Source: Gammaproteobacteria bacterium
Lineage (GTDB): Bacteria; Pseudomonadota; Gammaproteobacteria; Pseudomonadales; Azotimanducaceae
Assembly: GCA_009840715.1 (NCBI GenBank)
Contig: VXNE01000137.1
Span: 1 to 6,834, forward strand
Direction of reading: 5' to 3'
DNA length: 6,834 nt
The notes under the pieces were generated by a model. It was not told where the DNA came from. It made no database searches and worked only from the letters and a program-made list of their open reading frames with translations. A program made the position numbers and the translations under genes. Positions within the stretch are counted from its first letter, which is position 1, and every line of letters begins with the position of its first letter. Shown here one piece after another: positions 1 through 6,513 of the stretch.

Positions 1-94
1 TGAAGAAGATCAGCATGATGAACACCACGTCCAGCATGGGCGTGAGGTTGATCTGTTCGTCGCCGTCGTCGGTGGCGTGTGAGTACTTGCGCAC
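1..94 (-). CDS. exbD: ExbD/TolR-family biopolymer transport protein, N-terminal fragment (runs off the left edge)
   Basis: Only the first 31 codons are present. They encode a short basic and acidic cytoplasmic tail (RKYSHATDDGDEQ) followed by INLTPMLDVVFIMLIFF, the hallmark start of the single ExbD/TolR transmembrane helix. The aspartate of that motif (residue 22) is the expected proton-channel residue. ExbD works with ExbB in the inner membrane to power TonB, and TolR does the same with TolQ for TolA. The motif spacing looks more like ExbD, but the fragment cannot exclude TolR. The GTG at 94-92 is chosen as start because GGGGAG lies nine bases upstream and the product then begins like typical ExbD proteins. 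The frame is open back to the tctA stop, so a non-standard earlier start is possible. It lies 84 bases downstream of tctA on the same strand and could be read through from it or start a separate exb cluster to the left. Confidence 0.88.
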   Translation of the reverse strand, partial: MRKYSHATDDGDEQINLTPMLDVVFIMLIFF

Positions 95-178
95 GACGGG
101 TGGCTCCCCGGTGGCGCGGTCTCCCGCGTGAATGGCCAGCGATGTTAACCGAATCGCGCCGGGGGCGGAACGTGTGCC

Positions 179-1654
179 TCAGGACGCGCCGGCGGCGTCG
201 GCCCGATGGCGCAGACGCCGCCACAGGGGCGCGATCCAGACCACTAGGCAGGCGACGGCGAGCACGACGGTCAGCGGGCGTTCCGCCAGGCTGGCCCAGG
301 ACCCGTCCGCCAGGTAGAGCGTCCGTCGCAGGTTCTCCTCCAGCATCCCGCTCAGGATGAACCCGAGCAGGAGCGGAGCCAGCGGGTACCCGGCCCGGCG
401 CAACACGAGCGCCCCCGCCGCGAGGCCGACCATCAGGTAGAGGTCGAAATCGTTCAACGTGGTCAGGTACACCCCGACCAGCGAGAAAGCGACGACGAAC
501 GGGATCAGTACCGGCCGCGAGATGCGGATCAGGCGCGACAGCCAGGGAATCAGCGGCAGGTTGAGCGCGAGGAGCACCAGGTTCCCCGCGAACATCGACA
601 CGATCACGCCCCAGAACGCCCCCGGATCGACCGCGAGCAGGCGAGGTCCCGGCTGGATGCCGAGGCTCAGCATGACCCCGAGCAGGACCGCCGTCGTTCC
701 TGAGCCGGGGATGCCCAGGGTCAGCAGGGGGACGAAGGAGCCCATGCAGGCCGCGTTGTTGGCGGACTCCGGCGCGGCCACACCGCACGCGGGGTTGCGC
801 GTGAAGCGCTTCTCGAAGGTGTAGGCGAAGAAGCTCGCGAGCGTCGCGCCGGCCCCGGGCAGCACCCCCACCAGGAAGCCAAGGACGGAGTTCCGCCCCA
901 CCGTGGGCACGATGGCCCGCGCGTCCCCGGGAGCGAGGCGCACATGGCGTCCCGCCGCGGTACGGGGCTCGTCGTCGCCGCCGCGGGTCAGCAGGTGAAA
1001 CGCGTCCGCCAGAGCGAACGTGGCCATCGCCACCAGGATGAAGGCAATGCCGTCCATGAGGTCCAGGCGCCCGAACGTGAAACGGGGCACGCCGCTCTCG
1101 GGGTCGGCGCCCACGGTGCCGAGCATGAGGCCGAGGAGGGCGGCCACGCAGGATTTCGCGACCAGGCCCCGTTCCGCGAACGCCGCGATGCTCGACAACG
1201 CGAGGATCAGGATCAGCGTGTAGTCCGGCGACTGGAAGGCGGTCGCCCAGGAGGCAAGGGCCCCGGCGAAGACCAGCAGGGCCAGGGCCCCGAAGACGCC
1301 GCCGCTGAACGACGCGTACGCGGCGAGGGCGAGGGCGCGTCCCGCCTGGCCGGCCCGGGCCATCGGATAGCCGTCGAAGGACGTGGCGACCGTCGATGCG
1401 ACCCCGGGGGCGTTGATCAGGATCGACGACGTCGAACCGCCGAAGACCGCGCCGTAGTACACGCCGGCCATCATGATGAGTCCGGCGGCCGGCTCCATGG
1501 AATAGCTGACCGGGATCATGAGGGCGATGGCGGTGATCGGTCCGAGTCCCGGCAGCATGCCGATCAGCGTGCCCGCCAGGCAGCCGAGCGCGACCCAGGC
1601 GAGGTTGGCCGGGTCCATGGCCGTGGCGAGCCCCGCGGCGATGCCTTCCCACAT
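179..1654 (-). CDS. tctA: Tripartite tricarboxylate transporter, large membrane subunit TctA
   Basis: The product is 491 residues, normal for TctA (about 500), and very hydrophobic, with roughly a dozen predicted membrane helices. With TctB it forms the inner-membrane channel that takes carboxylates from the periplasmic protein TctC, driven by an ion gradient. Family signatures visible are GMLPGLGP (residues 32-39), GAVFGGSTSSILINAPG (about 68-84), a second-half counterpart GVLPGAGAT (263-271) and LTLGIPGSGTTA (311-322). The paired glycine/proline motifs in the two halves fit the known internal repeat. A hydrophilic loop lies around residues 225-245, and the tail is basic (WRRLRHRAD). The ATG at 1654-1652 is chosen because the product then begins MWEGIAAGLA like family members and starts two bases after the tctB stop. 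The frame stays open upstream, but that would overlap tctB almost fully. The exact substrate cannot be told from sequence. Confidence 0.96.
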   Translation of the reverse strand: MWEGIAAGLATAMDPANLAWVALGCLAGTLIGMLPGLGPITAIALMIPVSYSMEPAAGLIMMAGVYYGAVFGGSTSSILINAPGVASTVATSFDGYPMARAGQAGRALALAAYASFSGGVFGALALLVFAGALASWATAFQSPDYTLILILALSSIAAFAERGLVAKSCVAALLGLMLGTVGADPESGVPRFTFGRLDLMDGIAFILVAMATFALADAFHLLTRGGDDEPRTAAGRHVRLAPGDARAIVPTVGRNSVLGFLVGVLPGAGATLASFFAYTFEKRFTRNPACGVAAPESANNAACMGSFVPLLTLGIPGSGTTAVLLGVMLSLGIQPGPRLLAVDPGAFWGVIVSMFAGNLVLLALNLPLIPWLSRLIRISRPVLIPFVVAFSLVGVYLTTLNDFDLYLMVGLAAGALVLRRAGYPLAPLLLGFILSGMLEENLRRTLYLADGSWASLAERPLTVVLAVACLVVWIAPLWRRLRHRADAAGAS

Positions 1655-1656
1655 CG

Positions 1657-2091
1657 TCAGCCCCAGAGGCTCCCGGGATGGATGTAAACGCCGAGCAGCG
1701 CCTCGACCAGCACCCATCCGAGGGCAGGTGTTCCGACGGACGCGCCCAGGAGCACGGGCGGGCGCCGCTCGCCCAGCACCGCGAGGGCGGCGCACAGGAA
1801 AAGACCCAGTGCGGGCCAGAGGCCGGTGAAGGGAATCGCGACGATGAAGGCCACGATGCACCCCACGATCGCCGCGAGCGGACCGTAGCGTCCCGGGCCT
1901 GCCGTGAAGGGAACGCCCCGAAAGGACATGCCCGCGGCGAGGAGGGCGAGCAGGGCGCCGCAGACCAGGGGAAAGGTGCGGGCGTTGACCGCCTCGTCGG
2001 CGGACCAGGGGTCGAGCGGCACGCCCATGGCTGCCCACAGGTAGGCGACGGCTACGCCGAAGATGGCCAGCGGGACCAGGCGGCGCGTCAC
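1657..2091 (-). CDS. tctB: Tripartite tricarboxylate transporter, small membrane subunit TctB
   Basis: This is a 144-residue hydrophobic protein with four to five predicted membrane segments (about residues 4-21, 42-55, 72-88, 90-107 and 111-136) and the short C-terminal GVYIHPGSLWG that resembles the usual TctB ending. TctB is the poorly conserved small partner of TctA, so position supports the call as much as sequence: it sits exactly between tctC and tctA. The GTG at 2091-2089 is chosen because it overlaps the tctC stop TGA (2090-2088) as GTGA, a typical translational-coupling arrangement, and because the product then starts VTRRLVPLAIFG, a basic tip followed directly by the first helix. 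An ATG further upstream (2217) would add an arginine- and proline-rich stretch read out of frame inside tctC and is rejected. Confidence 0.92.
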   Translation of the reverse strand: MTRRLVPLAIFGVAVAYLWAAMGVPLDPWSADEAVNARTFPLVCGALLALLAAGMSFRGVPFTAGPGRYGPLAAIVGCIVAFIVAIPFTGLWPALGLFLCAALAVLGERRPPVLLGASVGTPALGWVLVEALLGVYIHPGSLWG

Positions 2092-3065
2092 CGGGAGAAC
2101 CCCAGCTCGGACAGCGTCACCCGCAGCACGGCTTCCTGGTCCTCGAGGTAGGCCTCGAACTCGAGTCCGAACACGTCGAGGGCCTGCCAGCCGTGCCGGT
2201 CGAGGGCGGCCTGCCACGCGTCGGACGCCGCGAGTGCGCGCAGGCGGCGGACGTGGGCGCCCCGTGTGTCCGCGGGTGATCCGGGCGGCGCGAACACGCC
2301 ACGCCAGTTCGCGAAGCTGACGGGGTACCCCAGTTCCGCAAGCGTGGGCACGTCCGCAATGGCGGCCACCCGCGCTGGCGCCGTGACGGCCAGCACCCGT
2401 ACCTGCCCCGACCGCGTGAACGACAGGGTCTCTCCGAGCCCGGTGGAGAGGAGGTCTATTTCGCCGCCGAGGAGGGCTAGCATGGCCTTGCCGCCGCCGT
2501 CGTAGGGAAGGTAGCGCACGCGGCGGGCGTCGATCCCGGCCGCGCCGAGTGCCAGGGCCAGCACGATGTGATCGAGGCTGCCCCGCGCGGAGCCGCCCCC
2601 CACGATGAGGCTCGTCGGGTCGTCGGAAAGGCGTTGGAGGATGGCCTTCCAGTGCTCCATCGGGTCGTCTTCCCGGACGACGAAGATGCCGTAATCGGCG
2701 ACGAGCCCGGCGACGGGGGTCAGGTTGCGAAACCCGAGCGGAAACAGCCCCTGCACGTTACGGATGACCAACGGTGTCGAGTGCACGAGCAGCGCGTCGC
2801 GGAAGCGCGCCTCGTTCTCGACGAACAGGCCGAGGGCGCGGTCGGAGCCGCCGCCGACGTTCTCGAAGGACACGGAACCTGCCAGCCCGAGCGCGTCGAG
2901 AGCGCGTCCGACTTCCCGGGCCGTGCCGTCCACGCCGCCGCCCGGAGCGACCGGGATCACGAAGTGCACCCGATCGTCTGCGGGGGCACCGAGGGCGCCG
3001 CAGATCAGGACTCCGACAAGAGCCATCCGTGCTGCCGCGGACGGCATGCTGTTCAGCCTGGGCAT
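2088..3065 (-). CDS. tctC: Tripartite tricarboxylate transporter periplasmic substrate-binding protein TctC (Bug family)
   Basis: This 325-residue protein captures a carboxylate in the periplasm and hands it to TctAB. It has an export signal: a hydrophobic core around residues 13-27 and a likely signal peptidase I site after APA (residue 29). There is no convincing lipobox, since the single Cys is preceded by Ile. The mature protein starts with HFVIPVAPGGGVDGTAR (residues 34-50), matching the glycine-rich ligand loop of Bug/TctC proteins. Other family stretches are YLPYDGGGKAMLALLGGEIDLL (185-206, two-part motif) and the DVPTLAELGYPV ... GVFAPPGSP block (238-264). Length is typical (about 320). 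Two starts are possible: Met1 at 3065 or Met7 at 3047. The second has AGG nine bases upstream and gives a shorter n-region. It is the first gene of tctCBA. No strong promoter was seen in the 73 bases towards the divergent lipoprotein gene, and no TctDE-type regulators lie in the window. Confidence 0.94.
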   Translation of the reverse strand: MPRLNSMPSAAARMALVGVLICGALGAPADDRVHFVIPVAPGGGVDGTAREVGRALDALGLAGSVSFENVGGGSDRALGLFVENEARFRDALLVHSTPLVIRNVQGLFPLGFRNLTPVAGLVADYGIFVVREDDPMEHWKAILQRLSDDPTSLIVGGGSARGSLDHIVLALALGAAGIDARRVRYLPYDGGGKAMLALLGGEIDLLSTGLGETLSFTRSGQVRVLAVTAPARVAAIADVPTLAELGYPVSFANWRGVFAPPGSPADTRGAHVRRLRALAASDAWQAALDRHGWQALDVFGLEFEAYLEDQEAVLRVTLSELGFSR

Positions 3066-3075
3066 GGCGATCGCA

Positions 3076-3105
3076 TTGCTGAGCGTTCGCCCGGAATGTT
3101 ATGGT
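3076..3105 (+). promoter_or_regulatory. Candidate sigma-70 promoter for the BON lipoprotein gene
   Basis: TTGCTG (3076-3081), an 18-base spacer and TATGGT (3100-3105) lie 33 bases upstream of the chosen GTG start. The match to consensus is partial (three of six, then four of six), so this is a weak call that rests mainly on placement. The site overlaps the 5' leader of divergent tctC, so the two genes could share control. Confidence 0.3.
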
Positions 3106-3138
3106 CGCGCCGGTTCTTCCCGCCACCCCGGAGTCGCC

Positions 3139-3552
3139 GTGCGCCCGCCACGAACCGCCCGAATCCGGCGTCCGTCGGGGCGCGGCTCCTCCCATCGGGC
3201 CGTGTCGGCACTGCTCGTCCTGGCCGTCCTCCTCCCCCTCGCCGGCTGCAAGAACTACCTCGCCTCCGAGGAGGGACGGACGGTGGGGGAGGTGACCGAC
3301 GACTCGGCGATCCACGCCCGGGTGAAAGGCGGACTGGTCCTTGCGCGGGGCGTCCCGGGCTGGCCCATCGACGTGGACGTTCGGGAAGGCGTCGTCGTCC
3401 TGACCGGCCAGGTGGCCACCGAAGCGCAACGCACCCGCGCCATCGGCATCGCGCGCGGCGTGCCCGGGGTCAAGGATGTGCAGGACCGCCTGGTCGTCGT
3501 CGGCGCGGTGGAACCGCCGGCCGAGGCAGCGGCCGAAGCCTCGGCCCAGTAG
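3139..3552 (+). CDS. BON-domain lipoprotein (single BON, OsmY/DolP-like)
   Basis: The product is 137 residues. A basic N-terminus (residues 1-20) and a hydrophobic core (21-36) lead to the lipobox LAGC (34-37), so Cys37 should be lipidated. Lys at position +2 argues for outer-membrane rather than inner-membrane retention. Residues 54-122 form one BON domain: DDSAIHARVKGGL, then IDVDVREGVVVLTGQV, then AQRTRAIGIARGVPGVKDVQDRLVV, the usual alpha-beta-beta-alpha-beta order with its central glycine. BON domains associate with membranes or phospholipids. OsmY and DolP have two, so this is a shortened relative. The tail (123-137) is Ala/Glu/Pro-rich and probably disordered. The GTG at 3139 has GGAG five bases upstream. 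A GTG at 3202 would give a more usual short n-region but has a poor ribosome site, and an ATG at 3064 overlaps the tctC start. A role in envelope maintenance is inference. Confidence 0.82.
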   Translation: MRPPRTARIRRPSGRGSSHRAVSALLVLAVLLPLAGCKNYLASEEGRTVGEVTDDSAIHARVKGGLVLARGVPGWPIDVDVREGVVVLTGQVATEAQRTRAIGIARGVPGVKDVQDRLVVVGAVEPPAEAAAEASAQ

Positions 3553-3805
3553 CCCGCAACGCGCGCGTCCGAAACGCCGGAAACCCGCGTGGTTGCTGGC
3601 TTGGCGCGAAATCGCCGGCCCTCGAGCGAATCCGTGACCGCACACGGGCGGTTTTGCACAGCGCCTCGCTGGGCCACCATGAACGGTGTCGAGGGCCTTT
3701 CCTGCTATCTTTTCTAAGTCTTACAAGATTGTTTTGACATCAGAAAGTTATGCAACGGGCTTGTCACAGGTGCCACATCCCCGGTTGTCATAGTCTTGAT
3801 AAGAA
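3553..3805. other. Convergent intergenic region with an AT-rich half
   Basis: No gene is seen. The left half is GC-rich like the surroundings. The right half (about 3706-3805) is clearly richer in A and T. It contains two small palindromes, TCTT-AC-AAGA (3719-3728) and TCTT-GAT-AAGA (3794-3804), a TTGACA at 3734-3739 with no matching -10 box, TTGTCA at 3761-3766 and 3785-3790, and an imperfect dyad TGTCAC-AG-GTGCCA (3762-3775). A larger imperfect inverted repeat pairs CCTCG (from 3664) with CGAGG (near 3690), with CACC/GGTG inside it, and is followed by a T-rich run. It may end transcription of the lipoprotein gene, or of both converging genes. Confidence 0.5.
3637..3655 (+). terminator. Weak candidate rho-independent terminator after the BON lipoprotein gene
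   Basis: ACCGC (3637-3641) and GCGGT (3648-3652) can pair around a six-base loop, and the second arm runs into TTTT (3652-3655). The stem is short and the T run is only four bases, so the call is tentative. Confidence 0.35.
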
Positions 3806-4735
3806 TTAGTCCCCAGATTTATCCACAGGCTCCAGCCAGTCCCGGGCCGCCAGGAATCTCTCGGTCAGCAGAGCCTCGGGGGAGCCGGGAATCGGACGAT
3901 AGTCGTACACCCACCGCACGCGCGGCGGCAGCGATGCGAGCACGGACTCCACGCGGCGGCCGGACTGCAGCCCGTAGCGCGTGCCCCGGTCGACCGCGAG
4001 GTTGAACTCCGCGTAGCGGCCCCTGCGGACGAGCATGAAGGACTCCTCCCGTTCGCCCCACGGATGTCCGGCGCGCCGCTCGAAGATCGGCACATAGCCG
4101 GAAAGAAAGTGGGCGCCGACCGCTTCGACGAAGGCGAGGCTCGCCTCGAAGCCGCCGCGCGTCCAGTCATCAAAGAAGATGCCGCCGACTCCCCGCGCCT
4201 CGCTGCGGTGGGGGAGGAAGAAGTAGGTGTCGCAGTTGGCCTTCAGCTCCTCGTACCAGGGACCGTGGGCCGCGCACGCCGCGCGCGCGTTGCGGTGCCA
4301 GTCGACCACGTCCTCCTCGAAAGCGTAGAACGGGGTCAGGTCGAATCCCCCGCCGAAGTGCCACGCCGGCCGCTCGGCCTCGACCAGGAAGAAGCGCAGG
4401 TTCATGTGGGCCGCGGGGACATACGGGTTTCGGGCGTGGACGATGCACGACACGGCGACGGCCTGGAACGGGTGGCCGGCGAGTTCCGGGCGGCGTTCCG
4501 AGGCGGCCGGGGGCAGGGCGCCGCCCACGCTGTGGGTGAAATGCGCGGCCGCCTTCTCGATGCGTGCGCCGTCCTCGAGCACACGCGGCCTGGACAGTCC
4601 GCCGCCGTCCGTCGGCAGGTCCTCGCCGGAGAACCGGGCTTCGCCGTCCAGGCGCTCGAGGTCTTGCACGATCCGGGTCTGCAACGCGAGGAAGCGTTCG
4701 CGTACCGACGCGAGTGACGGACCGTTCTCGTTCAT
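3806..4735 (-). CDS. hemF: Oxygen-dependent coproporphyrinogen III oxidase HemF
   Basis: The 309-residue product matches E. coli HemF (about 299) along its whole length. It oxidatively decarboxylates two propionate groups of coproporphyrinogen III to give protoporphyrinogen IX in haem synthesis, using O2, in the cytoplasm. Diagnostic stretches are GGGLSRPRVLEDG (44-56), HARNPYVPAAHMNLRFF (100-116), WHFGGGFDLTPFYAFEED (125-142), RGVGGIFFDD (181-190), RRGRYAEFNLAVDRGT (237-252) and RWVYDYRP (274-281). The conserved histidines thought to serve metal binding and catalysis are all present (His100, His110, His147, His176). The ATG at 4735 gives the expected N-terminus, though no clear Shine-Dalgarno precedes it. 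The last codons contain a perfect DnaA-box sequence. It stands alone on its strand, convergent with the lipoprotein gene and divergent from the acyl-CoA dehydrogenase. It implies aerobic life. Confidence 0.97.
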   Translation of the reverse strand: MNENGPSLASVRERFLALQTRIVQDLERLDGEARFSGEDLPTDGGGLSRPRVLEDGARIEKAAAHFTHSVGGALPPAASERRPELAGHPFQAVAVSCIVHARNPYVPAAHMNLRFFLVEAERPAWHFGGGFDLTPFYAFEEDVVDWHRNARAACAAHGPWYEELKANCDTYFFLPHRSEARGVGGIFFDDWTRGGFEASLAFVEAVGAHFLSGYVPIFERRAGHPWGEREESFMLVRRGRYAEFNLAVDRGTRYGLQSGRRVESVLASLPPRVRWVYDYRPIPGSPEALLTERFLAARDWLEPVDKSGD

Positions 4736-4770
4736 GGGCCAGCAGCTTCGGGTGCCCGGGGGGGCCGCGC

Positions 4771-4785
4771 ATTATGCAGTAGAAT
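4771..4785. promoter_or_regulatory. Back-to-back -10-like hexamers between hemF and the acyl-CoA dehydrogenase gene
   Basis: The 86-base divergent gap is GC-rich except for this patch. On the minus strand CATAAT (4776-4771) is a five-of-six -10 box, 35 bases before the hemF start. On the plus strand TAGAAT (4780-4785) is a five-of-six -10 box, 36 bases before the dehydrogenase start. Neither has a good -35 hexamer at 16-18 bases, so both promoters may need an activator or may be misread. The two boxes nearly abut, so divergent transcription could interfere. Confidence 0.4.
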
Positions 4786-4821
4786 CGCGCGCTCGCCAGG
4801 GCAGAGGAGGGCGCACACGGC

Positions 4822-6417
4822 ATGGACGATCGGGCGCGCGCTATCGTCGGGACCGCCCGGGACCTGCTGGCGAGAGCGTCCTCGGCGCTCGACGAGGACG
4901 CCCAGATGGAACTCTACGACCTCGCGTTCGCAAGCGCCGAACTCCAGTGCGCCGGCGTGATGCTGGACTACGCCGAGCGGGACGCGCCGCCGGCGGAACG
5001 GGCGTTCAAGGAGCAGCTCGCCATGGCCTTCTGCGCCGAGGCGGCGGCTAACTTCCACCAGCGCTTGCGCCTGCGCCCGGCGGCGTATGGACTGACGCTC
5101 GCGGACCTCCCGGACGACCACGTGGCCTTCACGGAGCGATACCTTTCCCCGGCCCACCTCGCGGCGGTGGGGGAGGCGTTCCGCGCAAGGGACGGCGTCC
5201 TGCCCGTCGACCATCTCGACAACGAGAAAGCCATGATCCGCGACACCTTCCGGCAGTTCGCCGAGGAGCGCGTCGCGCCGCTCGCGGAGGAGGTTCACCG
5301 CGAGGACCGCACGGTCCCGGACGCCATCATCGGCGGCCTGCGCGAACTCGGCTGCTTCGGGCTGTGCGTGCCCGCGCGCTACGGCGGATTGCAGCCGGAC
5401 GAGCACGAGGACAGCCTCGGCATGGTGGTCGTCACGGAAGAACTGTCACGGGCTTCGCTCGGCGCAGCGGGCAGCCTGATCACGCGCCCGGAGATCATGG
5501 TCCGGGCCCTGCTCGAAGGCGGCACGGAGGAGCAGAAGCAACGCTGGCTGCCTGGGCTTGCGGCTGGAGATCCGCTGTGCGCCATCTCCGTCACTGAGCC
5601 GGGCACGGGGTCGGACGTCGCCTCCGTTGCGCTGCGCGCCACGCGCGTCGACGGCGGCTGGCGGCTGAACGGGGGCAAGACCTGGTGCACGTTCGCCGGC
5701 CGGGCCGAAGCGATCCTGGTCCTGGCCCGGACCGATCCCGACGCGCGCCCGCCGCACCGCGGCCTCTCGCTCTTCGTCGTCGAGAAGCCGGCCTTCGACG
5801 GCCACGCCTTCGAGTACGAGGAGCCGCGCGGGGGGATAGTGTCCGGAAGGGCGATCCCTACGATCGGCTACCGCGGCATGCACTCCTTCGAGATGTTCTA
5901 CGACGACTTCTTCGTCCCCGCCGACGCACTCGTGGGCGAGGATGGCGGAGAAGGGCGTGGCTTCTACTACACGATGCGAGGTTTCTCCGGCGGCCGTCTG
6001 CAGACCGCCGCCCGCGCCAGCGGCCTCATGCGGGCGGCGTTCGAGGCCGCGCTGCGCTACGCCGAGGAGCGCGAGGTGTTCGACCGGCCCGTGGCGAGCT
6101 ATCCGCTGACGCTGCAGAAACTCGCGCGCATGGGGATGTACGCGACCGTCTGCCAGCAGTCGTCGTACTGGGCCGCGCGCCTGATGGACGCCGGCGGCGG
6201 ACAGACCGAGGCCAGTCTCGTCAAGCTCTTCGCCTGCAAGGTGGCCGAATTTGTCACGCGGGAGGCGATGCAGATCCACGGGGGTCTCGGGTACGCGGAG
6301 GAGACGGACGTGAGCCGCTATTTCGTGGACGCCAGGGTGCTTTCGATCTTCGAGGGTGCCGAGGAGACGCTGGCGCTCAAGGTCGTCGGCAGGAGTTTGC
6401 TCGGGGAGCGCAGCTGA
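4822..6417 (+). CDS. mcd: Acyl-CoA dehydrogenase with long N-terminal extension, probable (2S)-methylsuccinyl-CoA dehydrogenase
   Basis: The 531-residue product is about 150 longer than ordinary acyl-CoA dehydrogenases. Residues 1-130 form an extra, mainly helical N-terminal domain. The usual fold follows: helical domain (about 133-250), beta domain with CAISVTEPGTGSD (253-265) and GGWRLNGGKTWCTFAG (278-293), and C-terminal helical domain with RXXF-type FAD contacts (REVFDRP, 417-423) and QIHGGLGYAEE (484-494). The likely catalytic base is Glu511 in SIFEGAEETLALKV, the position used by short- and medium-chain enzymes. The extension, together with RAIPTIGYRGMHSFE and RYFVDARVLSIFEGAEE, recalls methylsuccinyl-CoA dehydrogenase, which makes mesaconyl-C1-CoA in the ethylmalonyl-CoA pathway. 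This rests on remembered resemblance, and no ccr or mutase gene is in the window. An AGGAGG (4805-4810) lies 11 bases before the ATG. A broader acyl-CoA dehydrogenase role is the alternative. Confidence 0.9.
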   Translation: MDDRARAIVGTARDLLARASSALDEDAQMELYDLAFASAELQCAGVMLDYAERDAPPAERAFKEQLAMAFCAEAAANFHQRLRLRPAAYGLTLADLPDDHVAFTERYLSPAHLAAVGEAFRARDGVLPVDHLDNEKAMIRDTFRQFAEERVAPLAEEVHREDRTVPDAIIGGLRELGCFGLCVPARYGGLQPDEHEDSLGMVVVTEELSRASLGAAGSLITRPEIMVRALLEGGTEEQKQRWLPGLAAGDPLCAISVTEPGTGSDVASVALRATRVDGGWRLNGGKTWCTFAGRAEAILVLARTDPDARPPHRGLSLFVVEKPAFDGHAFEYEEPRGGIVSGRAIPTIGYRGMHSFEMFYDDFFVPADALVGEDGGEGRGFYYTMRGFSGGRLQTAARASGLMRAAFEAALRYAEEREVFDRPVASYPLTLQKLARMGMYATVCQQSSYWAARLMDAGGGQTEASLVKLFACKVAEFVTREAMQIHGGLGYAEETDVSRYFVDARVLSIFEGAEETLALKVVGRSLLGERS

Positions 6418-6450
6418 AACGGCGGTGAAGACACGCTCGCTTTTCCGTTT
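6417..6450 (+). terminator. Loose inverted repeat at the end of the acyl-CoA dehydrogenase gene
   Basis: AAACGG (6417-6422, overlapping the stop codon) and CCGTTT (6445-6450) are exact inverted copies 22 bases apart, with TTTT just inside the second arm. The loop is long and no T run follows the stem, so it may only protect the mRNA end or be chance. Confidence 0.2.
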
Positions 6451-6477
6451 GACAGTCGTCCCGGAGGAGTTAGTGTT
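6449..6477 (+). promoter_or_regulatory. Candidate promoter downstream of the acyl-CoA dehydrogenase gene
   Basis: A perfect TTGACA (6449-6454) is followed after 16-17 bases by TAGTGT or AGTGTT (6471-6477), a poor -10 match. Transcription from here would enter the hairpin-rich region and the small ORF at 6514. The good -35 and weak -10 leave this uncertain. Confidence 0.3.
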
Positions 6478-6513
6478 CGGTAAGGCAGAAATGTTTTTTG
6501 TTGGGGAACCGAT

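Noticed and set aside
944..1687. Plus-strand open frame opposite tctA (247 codons).
   Set aside because: It is rich in Arg, Gly, Glu and Gln with no hydrophobic pattern, as expected for the complement of a membrane-protein gene.
1655..2038. A longer TctA starting near 2038 in the same open frame.
   Set aside because: The extra 128 residues would lie almost wholly inside tctB and are Arg/Pro/Gly-rich like an out-of-frame GC-rich reading. The start at 1654 gives a normal TctA.
2568..3737. Long plus-strand open frame across tctC and the lipoprotein gene (389 codons).
   Set aside because: It shows low-complexity Arg/Gly/Pro-rich translation with no family motif, and it overlaps two convincing genes in other frames.
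3734..3762. Promoter reading right from the perfect TTGACA at 3734.
   Set aside because: No -10-like hexamer occurs at 16-18 bases spacing, and the downstream sequence on this strand is antisense to hemF.
3706..3830. Replication origin suggested by an AT-rich stretch plus a DnaA box.
   Set aside because: Only one perfect box is present, inside the hemF coding end, with no cluster of further boxes, no dnaA/gyrB/mnmG neighbours, and a dif-like site three kilobases away that points to the terminus instead.
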